This document shows positions 1 to 10,736 of a DNA stretch of 64,000 bases, piece after piece. The notes under the pieces are model-generated. The model saw only the letters and a program-made list of their open reading frames with translations. It was not told where the DNA came from and did not search any database. Every line of letters begins with the position of its first letter. Position 1 is the stretch's first letter. The stretch is from Euwallacea fornicatus (lineage: Eukaryota > Arthropoda > Insecta > Coleoptera > Curculionidae). A program made the position numbers and the translations under genes. Location: positions 3,286,001 to 3,350,000 of the forward strand of contig NC_089564.1 in NCBI RefSeq assembly GCF_040115645.1. The letters are read 5' to 3'.

Positions 1-2254
1 TCGAAAATTTGGAATACCATGTGAATATTGTACCTTTTTTTATTAGAACAATGAGACCCATCACTGATATTCCATATGTTCCCATCACGTCCAATTGACA
101 CGTTCAGCCACAAACGGTCATCGCATCTCGAGGTAAGTAAGTGTCTCGCCGCCTTCCCGGAACCCATAACCTAATAAGACCCCAAAGAGATATTATGTAC
201 ATTTAATTAAAGCACAAATAAAGCTCGGCCTACAACCCGACCGTACACGTATATACTTAAGGGACCTCGCCATCAGTAAACACAGTCAACTCACAAAATA
301 AGAAATAAACATGGATCGTGTTAGCGGAGCCGGGATACACAATACGGGAATCAAAGATAAATATCAATCAAGTTATAAGTGGTCATCTGTGTGCATTAAC
401 CACATATCTGGGTAATTAACAGGTTGGGTCGAACCTATTTGTGGAGTCAAACGTCCGGACTATAAATGCTGTGTAAATATTGGCCTTCACTTTCTTGAGA
501 ATATCTCGAAGAACTCGAAATTATCAATATTAACTTTGTTTTAACATCAGACGCTCAGTGTTAGTTTATATCAGTCTTTATGTTTGTATTAATGCATGTA
601 TGGTACGCCGCGGTGTTGTTTTTTAATTCGTGTATGTCCGTTCGGCTTCTTTATGATGGATTTAAGTGGGCGGGTAGAATGTATGTATGTGTTCCTTTAT
701 TATTGTATATAGTAGCTATTGTGGTGCCTCTTTCATCTCTAATTCATAACGTGAGTAGGGTCCCACTGGAAGAAAAAAATTAACCCTTTAACGAACAAAG
801 TTATCCAGATATTTGTTTTAGGTCTCGAAAACAATCTTAAAACACATTTTACATTCGGCCGATATCGTAAAAGTAAAATTATTTTTTTTAGAAATTCTAT
901 GTGCTCCTTAACTCTAGTCCAATTGAGCTTATTAAGAAAACAAGCACTAAATTGGCACAAATGCTTTACCATTCAACAGCAAATTACTTAAATTTAGCAT
1001 ATTCGATCCATTCCTGTTGGTACCCATGTTACACCGAGTGATTTGTAAGTACTTTGAATCATACACTTCAGAACTCGCCGGCCTTTGGCACTAAATCTAC
1101 AACGCGACTGATAGTCTGCCTGTCTTGTGTTGTCCTACTTGGAGCGAGCCCCTGCCAGTATGTCCGGTTGGCGATTAAAACGTTATCCTGCGATACATCA
1201 GCACAGCATCGCTCCAATGTGCCAAAACTAGAGCATCATATGGCTCTGAAAATTGATATTAATGTTATTTTTGAAAATAGATAAATGGTGGTGAGCCAAA
1301 TGGTGTCCAACTACCTAATAAGTAGGAATGGTGATTCGTGTGGCTTGTAACTAAACATACTAGTACAGAACCACTCAATTTTCTTTCAAACATAGCGGTG
1401 CAGAATCAAATTTTCTACTTTTTAATTACTAACCGGAAATAATCGTTTTTCTGTTGAATTTTCCTATCTGAAAGTTAGGTATTTGTTTCTATCATTAAAA
1501 AAAAACTTTTCATCACCATAAAGTTGACCTTAGAGACTGGAATATCATTTTTTAATTGTTATTATCTGTTTTTTCATGCTTCTGTTAGCTACATAATTCT
1601 GTAAAACTTTGAAAAATGTTAATGTCTCCAAGCCAAGACTGAAAGCTTACAATATTGATTTTCAATTTAGTTGAATCTCCAAGGCATCCTCAAGTGTGGT
1701 TCCATATTGCAAGTTTTCCTTTTTGGCTTGTTTTTATTCCCACATGATCAGATAGATTTTCTTTTAGGATATAGATAGAGATATGGGTTTATTATAATGT
1801 TTTTACAATAATTTATATTCATATAATATAATAATGAAACGATTCAACATATTTCTCAACACTTTTCCTAATATTTGTAAGACATTTTTAGAATGATTTT
1901 TTAGCAATTTGTTGATTACACAAAAAAGCATTAAAGTGAGTTATGGACAGGTAACCCTCAATACGTTAGGTAAAAAATACTTTTATAAAAAAGTTCATAC
2001 TAGTTTCAACACGCCATAATTCATTTTAAAGGAACAAAAATCCCAAAATTCTGACTTTTTTTAAAGAAAATTAGAGAATCTGTTGGCATGAATGCGGGTT
2101 AGTTTGAAGCGGTGTCGAGTCCCTTTATAAGATAGGGTTGATATGTCCATCCAAGACCACCGATCAACTAAACTCCTTTTTACTCTCACAATCTCTTTGA
2201 AATTCGTAAATATTAGTTTGAGTGTGGGGGAATGACTGCGGGGGTGAAAGAAGA
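1..2254. other. AT-rich flank without a recognised gene
   Basis: No exon, RNA gene or transposon could be supported here. A TATAAAT-like string occurs near 470 and an ATG-started 67-codon frame lies at 580-783 with two hydrophobic stretches, but neither shows a recognisable family or splice context. A strong donor-like GAGGTAAGT at about 129-137 could be the end of an exon of a gene to the left, but the frame before it is short and I cannot assign it. Confidence 0.4.
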
Positions 2255-3565
2255 CTTTGGGCGCTGTTTTCTTGACTTCTCTTTAACTCTTCTGTTCTTT
2301 TCTACTCTTCCTTGCGCTCTATTATTTTCTCTAACATCTTCGTTATCTATACCTAATATTTTGCATTCTTTTTCAACTCCACGAGTTACTTTGTGTCAGT
2401 CAGACGTTGCATGTCAATTTCACCGTGTACTTTCCTTCGCAAACTTGGAGCACACTAAAATTACATCTATGTTCAGGGTCGTCCACTTGATCTCTGTACC
2501 GGCATATGTTATTATCTGCCTTCTTTATTTTATGTAAATTCGTTGCGATGATACCATGCCCTGAGACGATCTGTGCAACAATATATTATTGATCTAATAC
2601 TTCTGTTAATCTATTTCCTGATATACCGAATAAAATATTTTATAAAAGCATCGTTTGATTATCGTCTCTTCTGCCATTTTCGATATCCGGTTTCCTGGCT
2701 ATTTCAATTGAATTTTTATCGTTTTAACGGATTTCGGTACTTTTTTCGATTAGCAGATCAATCGGTAGCATAACCGCGATCACTCGTACCACCAAAAGGA
2801 CACCTCCAGAGGTACTGTCCCGTAGATTGATACGATGCCTGTGAAGAGTCTACGATTTATCCTTTCTAGCTTTTAGAGGAGGAACTTAAAATTGCAGATA
2901 TTTTCATATAGGAACAGTTTAGATAACAGCAGAAGTTACCACGCTTGTCAATAGTTGACGTTTGTTTACCAAACATCCGCCTATATTCAGTAAATGTCTC
3001 ATGAGCAAATGTATCATTTAACTCGTCTTCTCACTTATTTTTTGTACAAGGGTGACCATTTTAAAATTTCGGTCCAGATTGATTTCTATATATCTGATGA
3101 TGTCCCAGCTCTTTAAGATTGCATTACCTAGCATAATTTGCATATTTTAAATTTTCCGTCTACCCACCAACAGTACCATTTCAGTCTTTTGCTTAGCACG
3201 CGGCAATCCGATTTCTTTCAATTGGTTGATAGCATTTTCTACTGTATAGAGTGTTTTACTTACAAGACTTTCTATGGTTTTAACCGTAACAATCAAAGTC
3301 AAGTCGCTTACGTACGGGTTGAATTTTATGCCTGATAGAAAACTTTCCAAAATATGAGTCCCAACACCAGTCCCAGGTACATCGCATCACATTTGATATT
3401 AACTTCCATCTTCGTTGGATATCTTTTCTTATTTGTTTAGGACTTAACAAGTTGAATCAAATAAGAACTTATATATTTTTTCTTTAAAAATGTTATAATT
3501 TTCTCCCGCGGAGCAGTATCGAAAGCATTTTCGAATATCTATTAGAATCATTATACAACAGTCTT
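2255..3565 (-). mobile_element. 5'-truncated, decayed R1-like non-LTR retrotransposon (LINE)
   Basis: Read on the minus strand, this is the C-terminal half of a LINE ORF2 broken by several frameshifts and stops. In order I see a reverse transcriptase block with AFDTAPRE (about 3550-3440), the frame DLTLIVTVKT where the YADD box should be (about 3300; it reads YVSD, so the catalytic Asp pair is lost), KTEMVLLVGRRK (about 3170), NIGG...RQLLTSVV (about 2980), VIAVMLPIDLL (about 2760), SGHG...LHK, then ICRYRDQVDDPEH (about 2500), which is a worn copy of the C-terminal CCHC zinc finger. The order and wording match the R1-type/Jockey-superfamily ORF2. The 5' two thirds are missing, which is usual for target-primed reverse transcription. 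Clade-level placement is from memory of family motifs; the LINE call itself is firm. Confidence 0.8.
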
Positions 3566-3917
3566 GTACCACAGATGTATACATATAGAGAATACAACTT
3601 TATGTTTTAACTGAAAAATTGATCGAATAAAAAATTATCAATATTGGTTCTTACGTTGATATTGATCAAAATTTAATTAAAGAAGTAATAGAGTTTCTTT
3701 AAAAGTTATATGTTCTTAAAATATCATAACAAAATTTTTGTTTGGTACTGGGTAGAGATAAGCCAGTGGATCTATCTATATAAGTTTTGGCACTTTAAAA
3801 TCTCTAAAGAAGACGAATAATTAAAAAGATGTGCATAAAAATATTAAATTATATTTTTTTGTATAGACATAATAAATAATAAATGTATTAAAACCTATTT
3901 ACTTTATCTAAGATACA
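3566..3917. other. AT-rich spacer between the LINE and tRNA-Glu
   Basis: I see nothing coding or structured here apart from A/T runs. Confidence 0.5.
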
Positions 3918-3989
3918 TCCGATATGGTCTAGTGGCTAGGATACCTGGCTCTCACCCAGGAGGCTCGGGTTCGATTCCCGGTATCGGAA
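3918..3989 (+). tRNA. tRNA-Glu (anticodon CTC)
   Basis: This is a complete 72-nt cloverleaf. The acceptor arm TCCGATA (3918-3924) pairs perfectly with TATCGGA (3982-3988), with discriminator A3989. The A box TGGTCTAGTGGCTAGG is typical of animal tRNA-Glu. The anticodon stem CCTGG/CCAGG (3944-3948, 3956-3960) encloses loop CTCTCAC with anticodon CTC at 3951-3953. The variable loop is 4 nt. The T arm TCGGG/CCCGG (3965-3969, 3977-3981) has one U-G pair and loop TTCGATT, with a B box GGTTCGATTCC. No intron is present. It decodes GAG as Glu and should be transcribed by RNA polymerase III from its internal promoter. Confidence 0.97.
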
Positions 3990-3994
3990 CAATA

Positions 3995-4008
3995 TTTTTG
4001 CTTTTTTT
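3995..4008 (+). terminator. RNA polymerase III terminator of tRNA-Glu
   Basis: Runs of five T (3995-3999) and seven T (4002-4008) start 6 and 13 nt after the tRNA. T runs of this kind are the standard Pol III stop. Confidence 0.85.
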
Positions 4009-4825
4009 AAAAATGATTTAAAGTAAGATATTTTTTATAAAATTAAATAATGAATGAAAATTTTGTTTTAAATATAGAGAAGAAAGGAAATGTAGGTAAT
4101 AATTCGAAACTTTAAAATATGTGGAAGGTGGGCAATTTTCAATGTTTAAATAGAAAATCTCTACAACTGTAGGACATAAGAAAAACAAACAAAACACTTT
4201 CATTTCCCGTTTTGAGGATGAGCTTACTGGAGCGATTAAAAGATTTTGATCATCTTGTATTTTCGATCTAAAAGCCTTAGCTAAAACCTAAAAGCAAAAG
4301 TTTGACATTGGCCAAATACTATAAACAGTTGTCGTTTAGTTATTACATAATTCACATTAGTTCAAATTTATTATTTACTGAAAACTCGTACGAAAATTAA
4401 TAACAGCCTTGAGAACTTAGGAAAGAAAGTAGAAAATCGTTTAAAAACCCTACAATTTTTTAGTCATATTTAACACAGTTCATTAGGACGCTAGCGTTAT
4501 TTTTGTCTGCTGATAGTTTTTTATATTGTCATTTTCACGAAAATAATTGCCTGCTTTTTGTTAAATGGGGATACAATATTCACGAATTTTCCTGAACATT
4601 ACATTGTCTATAAAGCTTTCTAGCCTATTTCTTGCTGCTCGAACGTTCTCAAATGTTTTCGAACTGTCGGTAGAATAATCCAGAATCTCACTCGTAGATA
4701 ATTTAACTGCTTACAAGTAGCACGTGGAATAATTACCAACACAGAAAACGAGATTAAAAAATATATATCAAATACTAGCTACTTACCTCAAAACAACTTT
4801 TTGGACGACGGCATGGCTCCTGTAA

Positions 4826-5080
4826 AAACACTGTCATTCCTCAACAATTGAGAAGGGGACTCTCAGAGAGTTTCGTACATTAAAAATATTCACTTCACAC
4901 CTACAACTTAGATTAATGTGTACTTTCTGCTCCCTTTTTTCCTACGTTTTTCCTAGATTGGGATACATTCCCAAGAGCATTCCTTCGGGTTCTTGATAAA
5001 GGGTAAATATTATTCTTAATTTGTTAGTTAGTTACTTAGAACAATGTGGTATTCCACCGCTCCAACAACCCCTGCTAAAA
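4826..5080 (+). repeat. Degenerate dispersed repeat, family A, copy 1
   Basis: The segment from CTGTCATTCCTCA to CAACAACCCCTGCT resembles 22000-22245 (copy 2) over matching blocks at both ends and around AAATATTATTCTTA. By eye the similarity is roughly 60-70 percent with gaps. No coding sequence is seen in it. The class is unknown. Confidence 0.4.
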
Positions 5081-5156
5081 AATTAAATAAATAAAAGAAA
5101 GAATCAGTATTCGAATTTCAAATATACATAAGTTTACAAATTGGACTAGCGAATTG

Positions 5157-5492
5157 ATGGATAAAGGACCGCCACCGCTAATATTAGGCAAACCGTCAAA
5201 GTTCCAACGAAAATTAATGGAAATTTCTCTATATCGCTCTCGCGGTGACAAGCACAACGATCAATCAACACAAACCACGCCAAATTACAGAATTCCGGAT
5301 ACGCCGAATCGTTCTGTTCCTCTCTTGTCGGGGATGGCGCATTTTCAGATTCCGAAAGAGACAGCAGTTTCATTTGATCCCTTAAAAGGGGGATGGCCGG
5401 TTATGTTACTCCAGAAGCCGGAATTCTCAAGCCCAGACATTCCTTTTTCAATTATAATATTGTTACGTGTAAGACTACGTTCCGTTAACTAA
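5157..5492 (+). CDS. Unidentified open reading frame or exon
   Basis: The ATG at 5157 opens 111 codons, and the frame has no stop from 5091. The product is proline-rich and polar, without a signal peptide or membrane segment; residues about 41-46 read DQSTQT, which fits the TQT motif bound by dynein light chain LC8. Codon choice looks protein-like and the local GC is above its surroundings. A GTAAGA at about 5468 could be a phase-0 donor, so this may be an exon rather than a whole gene. I do not recognise the family. The opposite strand has a competing 75-codon frame (5146-5373) ending in a membrane-like segment FVGTLTVCLILAVAVLY, so strand and coding status are both uncertain. Confidence 0.25.
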   Translation: MDKGPPPLILGKPSKFQRKLMEISLYRSRGDKHNDQSTQTTPNYRIPDTPNRSVPLLSGMAHFQIPKETAVSFDPLKGGWPVMLLQKPEFSSPDIPFSIIILLRVRLRSVN

Positions 5493-8400
5493 TTTATTTT
5501 TTTTTGCAATAAACTGAACAGATTGGGAATTCTGGCCGAAAATCATTTATAGGCCCTCTCGGTCTAGTTCTAATTCATTTGCAACGGATAACCTTTGATG
5601 AGACGTAAGCAGACTGGTAGTTAGTGTACTAGTCTAGATGGAGAGGAAAACGTTTAATATCAGCAGCGTCAGGAAAAGCATCATTAATCTTGCACTGCCT
5701 ACTCTTGAATGTAATTATCGGGCTATAGCGCCTGTTTGGAAAACGGGGAATAGTTTTCCCGAATAGACGAAGCTGAAATGTGGAAAAATAATTCGATTCG
5801 GTGTTAAATAAATAAACAATGAGTCTTGTAGCAGTCTCGATGGAGATAAGTCGTATCTAGAGGAAGTGTACCAAGATAATTTGTCAGTTAACATTAGGTT
5901 GAAAAGACCTTTAAAATGATGGATCACTTCTACTACCTTTCCATTTCAACTTTTAAGGGTAACTATCAGTCTAGCTAAGGGGGTGACAATTTCAGCATCG
6001 AAACACTATCAAAAAGTGTATCGCGTAAAATAAAAATTGACGTGTTTAAGCAATTTGGGCAAAAATCAAGTGCCACATAGATTCCGAGTTCATTCCAGTT
6101 AAAATAATCACTCTGTATCTACATACTGTTAACGTCCCAGTGATTATGTAGAACTTGTTAATAGATCGGCGACAATGAACAGTATTGGCCAAGTACTGCT
6201 GGTTACAATATCCTTTGGGTCAAATTCTGACATTTTCAATTGACTAACGATCGAACACCTTCGTAGTGCAAACTGTGTAAAAACTGTACGAAAAAGTAAG
6301 GGAACTATGGAAACCTGTTCTTTCGCTAAACCAAAGGGTCGCTAAAATTTTAATACATATTAATTAATGATCTGTCTTTAAAGAATTTGTGTCGACAACC
6401 CATAATACAGATAAAAATAATGAAATATGTAATATTAATGGTGAACTATTCGTAATTTGTGAATCGTGATTGGGTTGCAAACTAGCGTTGCGAGCTAAAC
6501 AAAAAAAACAGGTCTATGTTTAACAAACGTGAGTTATTAGATGCGCCTCCTGCTATTAGATAGATACAGTGTGTATGCAAAAAGCTGTTTAAGTTCCAGT
6601 TTATTTGTAGAAAACGTTCAGTAATTTTGAGCAAAGTAATTTTTTTAAATTAATTTATTTTCTATCCCTTCCAGCATCTCTCCGCAACGTTGAATGTTTT
6701 AAATTTGGTTTCACTAGTTTTTCTTTGAACAGAAATGTTTTCTATAAAAGTTTATCAGTAGCTCTAGTATTTTGTAGCATGTAGTACCAAAGTACATAGC
6801 ACTATTATATTATCTTCGGAATCGTTAAACATACAATTTGTAAAGTCTTTACTATCAAACGGCACACCAAAGTTATTCCTGAAAATTTACTACCTATATT
6901 TTCACCCTCTTTTGCTATATTTTTATTTGCATTTTGACTAACTTCCTTGTTAAAAAAAGTTGTTCACCTCTTAATACGAGAACGAGAAGTACTCATCACA
7001 TAAAAGATCCATCGAAGTTGCCGATTTTGTAATGGATCTTTAAAAGCTTTATTCACAGCAAAAATATTTTATTTTAACTATGTACAGTTAAAGAATTCGT
7101 TCTACATACATACACCATGCTTGGATGCCATTTGGTATTCACCCTATTTAAATGAGTAAATTTTCTAATTTTCTAGTATCTTAAAAATTAAACCTGATTT
7201 GCGAACGTAGGAAACAACATAGTAATGTAGCGTTTTCTAGATAACAGTTGACAGAAGATATATTTGGACAACCGCAGCAGGATGGGCCCAAATATCTACA
7301 TCCTTCTAACATGTTATTAAGCGTTATAATAACACAAGCATAGTTGAAGAATTTGCCCATATTGCCGCATTTCGTGCGCGTGCGTGAATTCCTGTCTGTC
7401 AACAGCAACCAGAGCCACGTGCGAAACGAAAACGCCCACGGGCATATGACATAATGCGTGCTGAAAAGGAAAAACCTAAATGAGTATTCGCCAAACCAAG
7501 AAATGCCCACCTCCAATTAGATCTAATGAAATGCACATTTTTCCAAAAACGTGAATTTTTACAATACCAGAAAGGGGAAGAAGTAGTTATCAATAACTAC
7601 AGTGTATTCAAAAACGAGCGGTAAGCTATAATGAAAGCTGTAGACTATTAGCACCGCTTTCTTTACAAAAGGAAATTACTGATTAGTTACAGATAAGGGC
7701 TATCTATAATGGCAAAACCTGCAAGTTTTGCGGACTAAAGGGCAAAATTGCAAAGGAACCGCTTCAAGTGGTGATCCAATTTTTACTCTCAAGTCGTTGT
7801 GGTGTCGGAAAGGAGTTAAATCTCCATTTATACGTAATTAGGGAACAAGGGGAGATATAATGCAATAAGGAGAAGGAAGTGAGAACAGCTTGGCATGAGA
7901 TATAAATAGAGAGGACAGCATTGAAGGGTGACTGGCTCCAATGGGATTCTCTTGGATTGACTTAATCACTTGTAAAAGCTTTGCCCAGCGAAGCGAATTG
8001 TGTTTATCGAAGGAAGATCCCAAAAGGTCATAAAGAAGAAAAATAATTCAGCATATCAAAAGTACTAGTAAATCTCCTATTTCCCTCAACTCCATCCGGC
8101 AATGGATATGTGTATGGATTATTTTTTGCTGTGGTCAAAAATCGTATTTTCGCCAAGCCATGGAACAGTTATAATTCCGGAAGTCTTCTTATTGAGTAAG
8201 ACAAGTTCAAGATAGGAGGTATATATGCAGATTTATAAAGACCAAGGCAGATATACCGAATTCGACATTAAATTTTGGATTCAAGTTATAGATGGTTATT
8301 ATGATTTCGATTAAATAAAAGAAAAAAAAATGGAATGACGGAGAGACATAACCAGACCATAAATCACTACTTTTCCATATTTGGCCATGATAACCAGAGA

Positions 8401-10296
8401 ATTTGGAATGATTTGGTTTCTCTATTTCTCCTATTTCACTGTAGCTTGCAACGTGAATGCATAGGTTACATACCGTCGAACTTGTTAATTAGGTGAGAGA
8501 TGAAGCTACATGTGACTTTCTGTCAACCAATCATATTTCCTGACACGTGACCGACTTAGAAAAGAAATTACACACCGTTCACGAATTTGTAAGATATAAT
8601 GGGAAACAGAGACCGTTAGTAAAAAAAGAAAAGAATTACCTCGAAATTGTAGAGATCATGGGAAGGGCCATACAGACTTATGAAGAAGATAAATGAGCTG
8701 ATATATAGGATGCAGTTCTCGTCAAGGTTAGAAGGGAAAAGTAGTTCATGTGAAGAGACTGAGTTCGTATAGCGGAAAGGATGGAATATAGAAGTAATCT
8801 TGGAATCTCCATAGTGACTTTATTCGAGATGAATAACTTAAAGGAGACAGCAGTGTTACAAAGACCAGATTATCAATGTCTAATTTCCCTAAATCTAGGG
8901 AAAAGTTGCACAACGTGGCTAGAACGGCCAAAATTACCCCTTCTCCGTAATAAGCCCCCTATAGGCGTTCAGATAACGAAGATACATACCCATCTAACCC
9001 CTTGCATTTTACATGTTATGTATGGACAGCTATTGTGGTTACTTATGGGGGTGCGTTAAGTGTCAAAACAGTTCGAGACATTATTTAAGTAATTCGTCTG
9101 ATATTTATTGTCGTATTTGTGATTACATAGTGTTTCTTGGGTTTCCCAATATTTTAGGAATAGCTTCACTTATCATGGAACGTAATAGAAATATGGTATG
9201 TAGTATATGCAGTATATATAAGTAGGTATAAGTTTATACAGGGTCATTCATTGTCAATTAGAAATGCGAATGCTCGACATCTTACACATGTAATGGCGAT
9301 TCGCATGTTGATAGTGTAGGAAATATACAGGGCGGTGAAAGTTAATTTTGCTGGAATTCGTTTTTTGGCATTACACTGAAGATATCTGGGCTAGTAATTT
9401 AAAATTCGTGAAGTTACGTTCTTATAAGCGACGAATAAGAGAGGTGCTGCGATTTACACGTTACATTCTCAAAATATAGTGCTTGTTAAACCGATCATAG
9501 GGAAATCGAAAAGAAATGAGAATACGTAATTAACATAAAAATGACTTTCAGATTTTGAATCAAGCTGCATATTGGACAAACAGGGTAAAACGTAATAACT
9601 GTAAAGATCAGTGAAATATGTCAGGCAAAGGACGCCAGTCACGAAGTGGCGTCCTTAGTGAGTACAGTGAAATATGCACCGCGTGTCTTATTTGTTGCTT
9701 AAAAACCTTAATTTTCCAAATTTTCAAATTTCTAACTTAGATAATTTCAAAATAATAGCAAAACGGTTTAAAACTTTGCCTTTAACGTCCTGTATTTCCG
9801 AAACTGACAGCTATAGGATAAAACATGTTTTCGCCAGTAGTCGCCATTTGACATGTAGCATCTCGAGCTTTTAGGTTTCCTATTATTAATGAATCACCAG
9901 ACACATGGATGTCTTACCTCATACATGTAAGATTCCAGAAAGACGAACGGAGGGACAATAATGTACTTCGCCATTTACAGATAATTATCTGAATAACCGG
10001 ACTTTAAATTACGCTATTGAAAGCAAATCGATTTGCAGAAGTAATATTTAAAACTGCACTAAAATAACCGGCTATTGTTTCGGGGAATAATCGAGGTTTA
10101 TTATGATTAGGGTGCACCTCAGTCAGATCATAAAATATCGCCCATAAATTGAAGAGGGACGTCGATATCTCGCGCATAAAATCAAAATCCACCTCGCGTA
10201 ATCCACATTGTATGCAATGGAAAACGATTGGATAATGTATGCAATAAAAACGTATAATTATGTGCGGCGCGGTCTAAGTTCCACCCCTCCACTTAC
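5493..10296. other. Intergenic or intronic DNA, probably within the leftward gene's first intron
   Basis: If the exon at 10297-10437 is real, this stretch begins that gene's first intron. I found no further exon with good splice sites on the minus strand. Contents that can be named are transposon-end-like strings TACAGGG at about 9238 and 9332, a hairpin flanked by direct repeats at 9609-9676, and a CpG-bearing patch near 7365-7460. Otherwise it is AT-rich without recognisable structure. Confidence 0.4.
9609..9676. repeat. Perfect 10-bp hairpin between 12-bp direct repeats
   Basis: AAGGACGCCA (9628-9637) and TGGCGTCCTT (9647-9656) form a perfect stem around a 9-nt loop. The unit is bracketed by exact copies of CAGTGAAATATG at 9609-9620 and 9665-9676, as would be left by insertion of a 44-bp fragment with a target-site duplication. 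Confidence 0.6.
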
Positions 10297-10437
10297 CGTG
10301 GCTCCTCCTGGCGGCCTGATTGGACGTGGCTTAAGTGGCAACAGGGAGAGCACGCCACGATCGTGATCATAATCGGTAATAGTCGGCATGCTCGATAGAG
10401 TGGCGGTCAAGTTGTGCTCCGTTTCGTAGAGCACCAT
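10297..10437 (-). CDS. First coding exon of an unidentified gene divergent from retn
   Basis: On the minus strand an ATG at 10437 opens 47 codons, MVLYETEHNLTATLSS and onward to a basic proline-rich end (PLKPRPIRPPGGAT). It stops at a consensus donor ACG|GTAAGT (10291-10296), phase 0. The GC content rises sharply over exactly this stretch and codon third positions are GC-rich compared with the flanks, as in retn exons. The frame after the donor continues only a short way, supporting splicing. There is no signal peptide, membrane segment or known domain in these 47 residues. I do not recognise the protein, and the next exon could not be placed to the left. The start lies 246 bp from the retn ATG, so the two genes probably share a promoter. 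Confidence 0.5.
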
Positions 10438-10682
10438 TCCGCGGGACGTGTTTTTAAATTGCGAGTACCAAAAATACGGCAATCGATAACCTCAAATTAT
10501 TGTTTTTGTTGTGCCGGACAGTGACGTTCTTTTGTTCTGTGTTGCGATTTTGTTTTGACGTTGCATTGACGATTTTGATTTGATTTTATTTGTGTGCAGC
10601 GCGGAGTGCGTTTTTCACGCATTCTGCGAATTTTAAAGGCAAAATTCGTGTCAAAAACAGAGACCCGGTGCCGGTTTACGCA
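10438..10682. promoter_or_regulatory. Divergent promoter and 5' UTR region of retn and the leftward gene
   Basis: The 245 bp between two outward-facing start codons contain ATCGATA (10482-10488), seven of eight bases of the insect DRE element TATCGATA. They also hold three TGACG half-sites (10522-10526, 10556-10560, 10567-10571) of the CREB/ATF type. No TATA box is evident. A T-rich run ending in GTGTGCAG|CGCGG (junction after 10599) could be a 3' splice site of a 5' UTR exon, in which case the retn transcription start would lie further left. Confidence 0.45.
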
Positions 10683-10736
10683 ATGGAAATGGAGCCTCAG
10701 GACAGAGAAGGAGAACTGGGTGACGAGAGTCCAGTG
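10683..10736 (+). CDS. retn: retained/dead ringer (ARID3 family) coding exon 1
   Basis: ATG at 10683 has G at -3 and G at +4. It encodes 18 acidic residues, MEMEPQDREGELGDESPV, up to donor GTG|GTGAGT at 10737, phase 0. The in-frame codons upstream to about 10590 contain no other ATG. The short acidic start joins in frame to exon 2, which is also acidic. The link to exon 2 across 38.7 kb is inferred from phase, strand, composition and lack of another candidate, not from homology, because this N-terminal part of the family is poorly conserved. The gene would encode a nuclear AT-rich DNA-binding transcription factor. In Drosophila the protein acts in embryonic patterning and neuronal development. 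Confidence 0.6.

Noticed and set aside
580..783. 67-codon plus-strand frame with two hydrophobic stretches
   Set aside because: No homology, promoter or poly-A context; hydrophobic frames are common by chance in T-rich DNA.
2232..2537. 101-codon plus-strand frame
   Set aside because: It is antisense to the C-terminal end of the LINE ORF2 read on the minus strand.
4787..4819. Minus-strand 33-nt microexon with strong acceptor and GTAAGT donor
   Set aside because: It borders and partly lies in repeat family A, which has a recognisable counterpart near 21.99 kb lacking the splice sites; consensus sites of this kind arise by chance in a window of this size.
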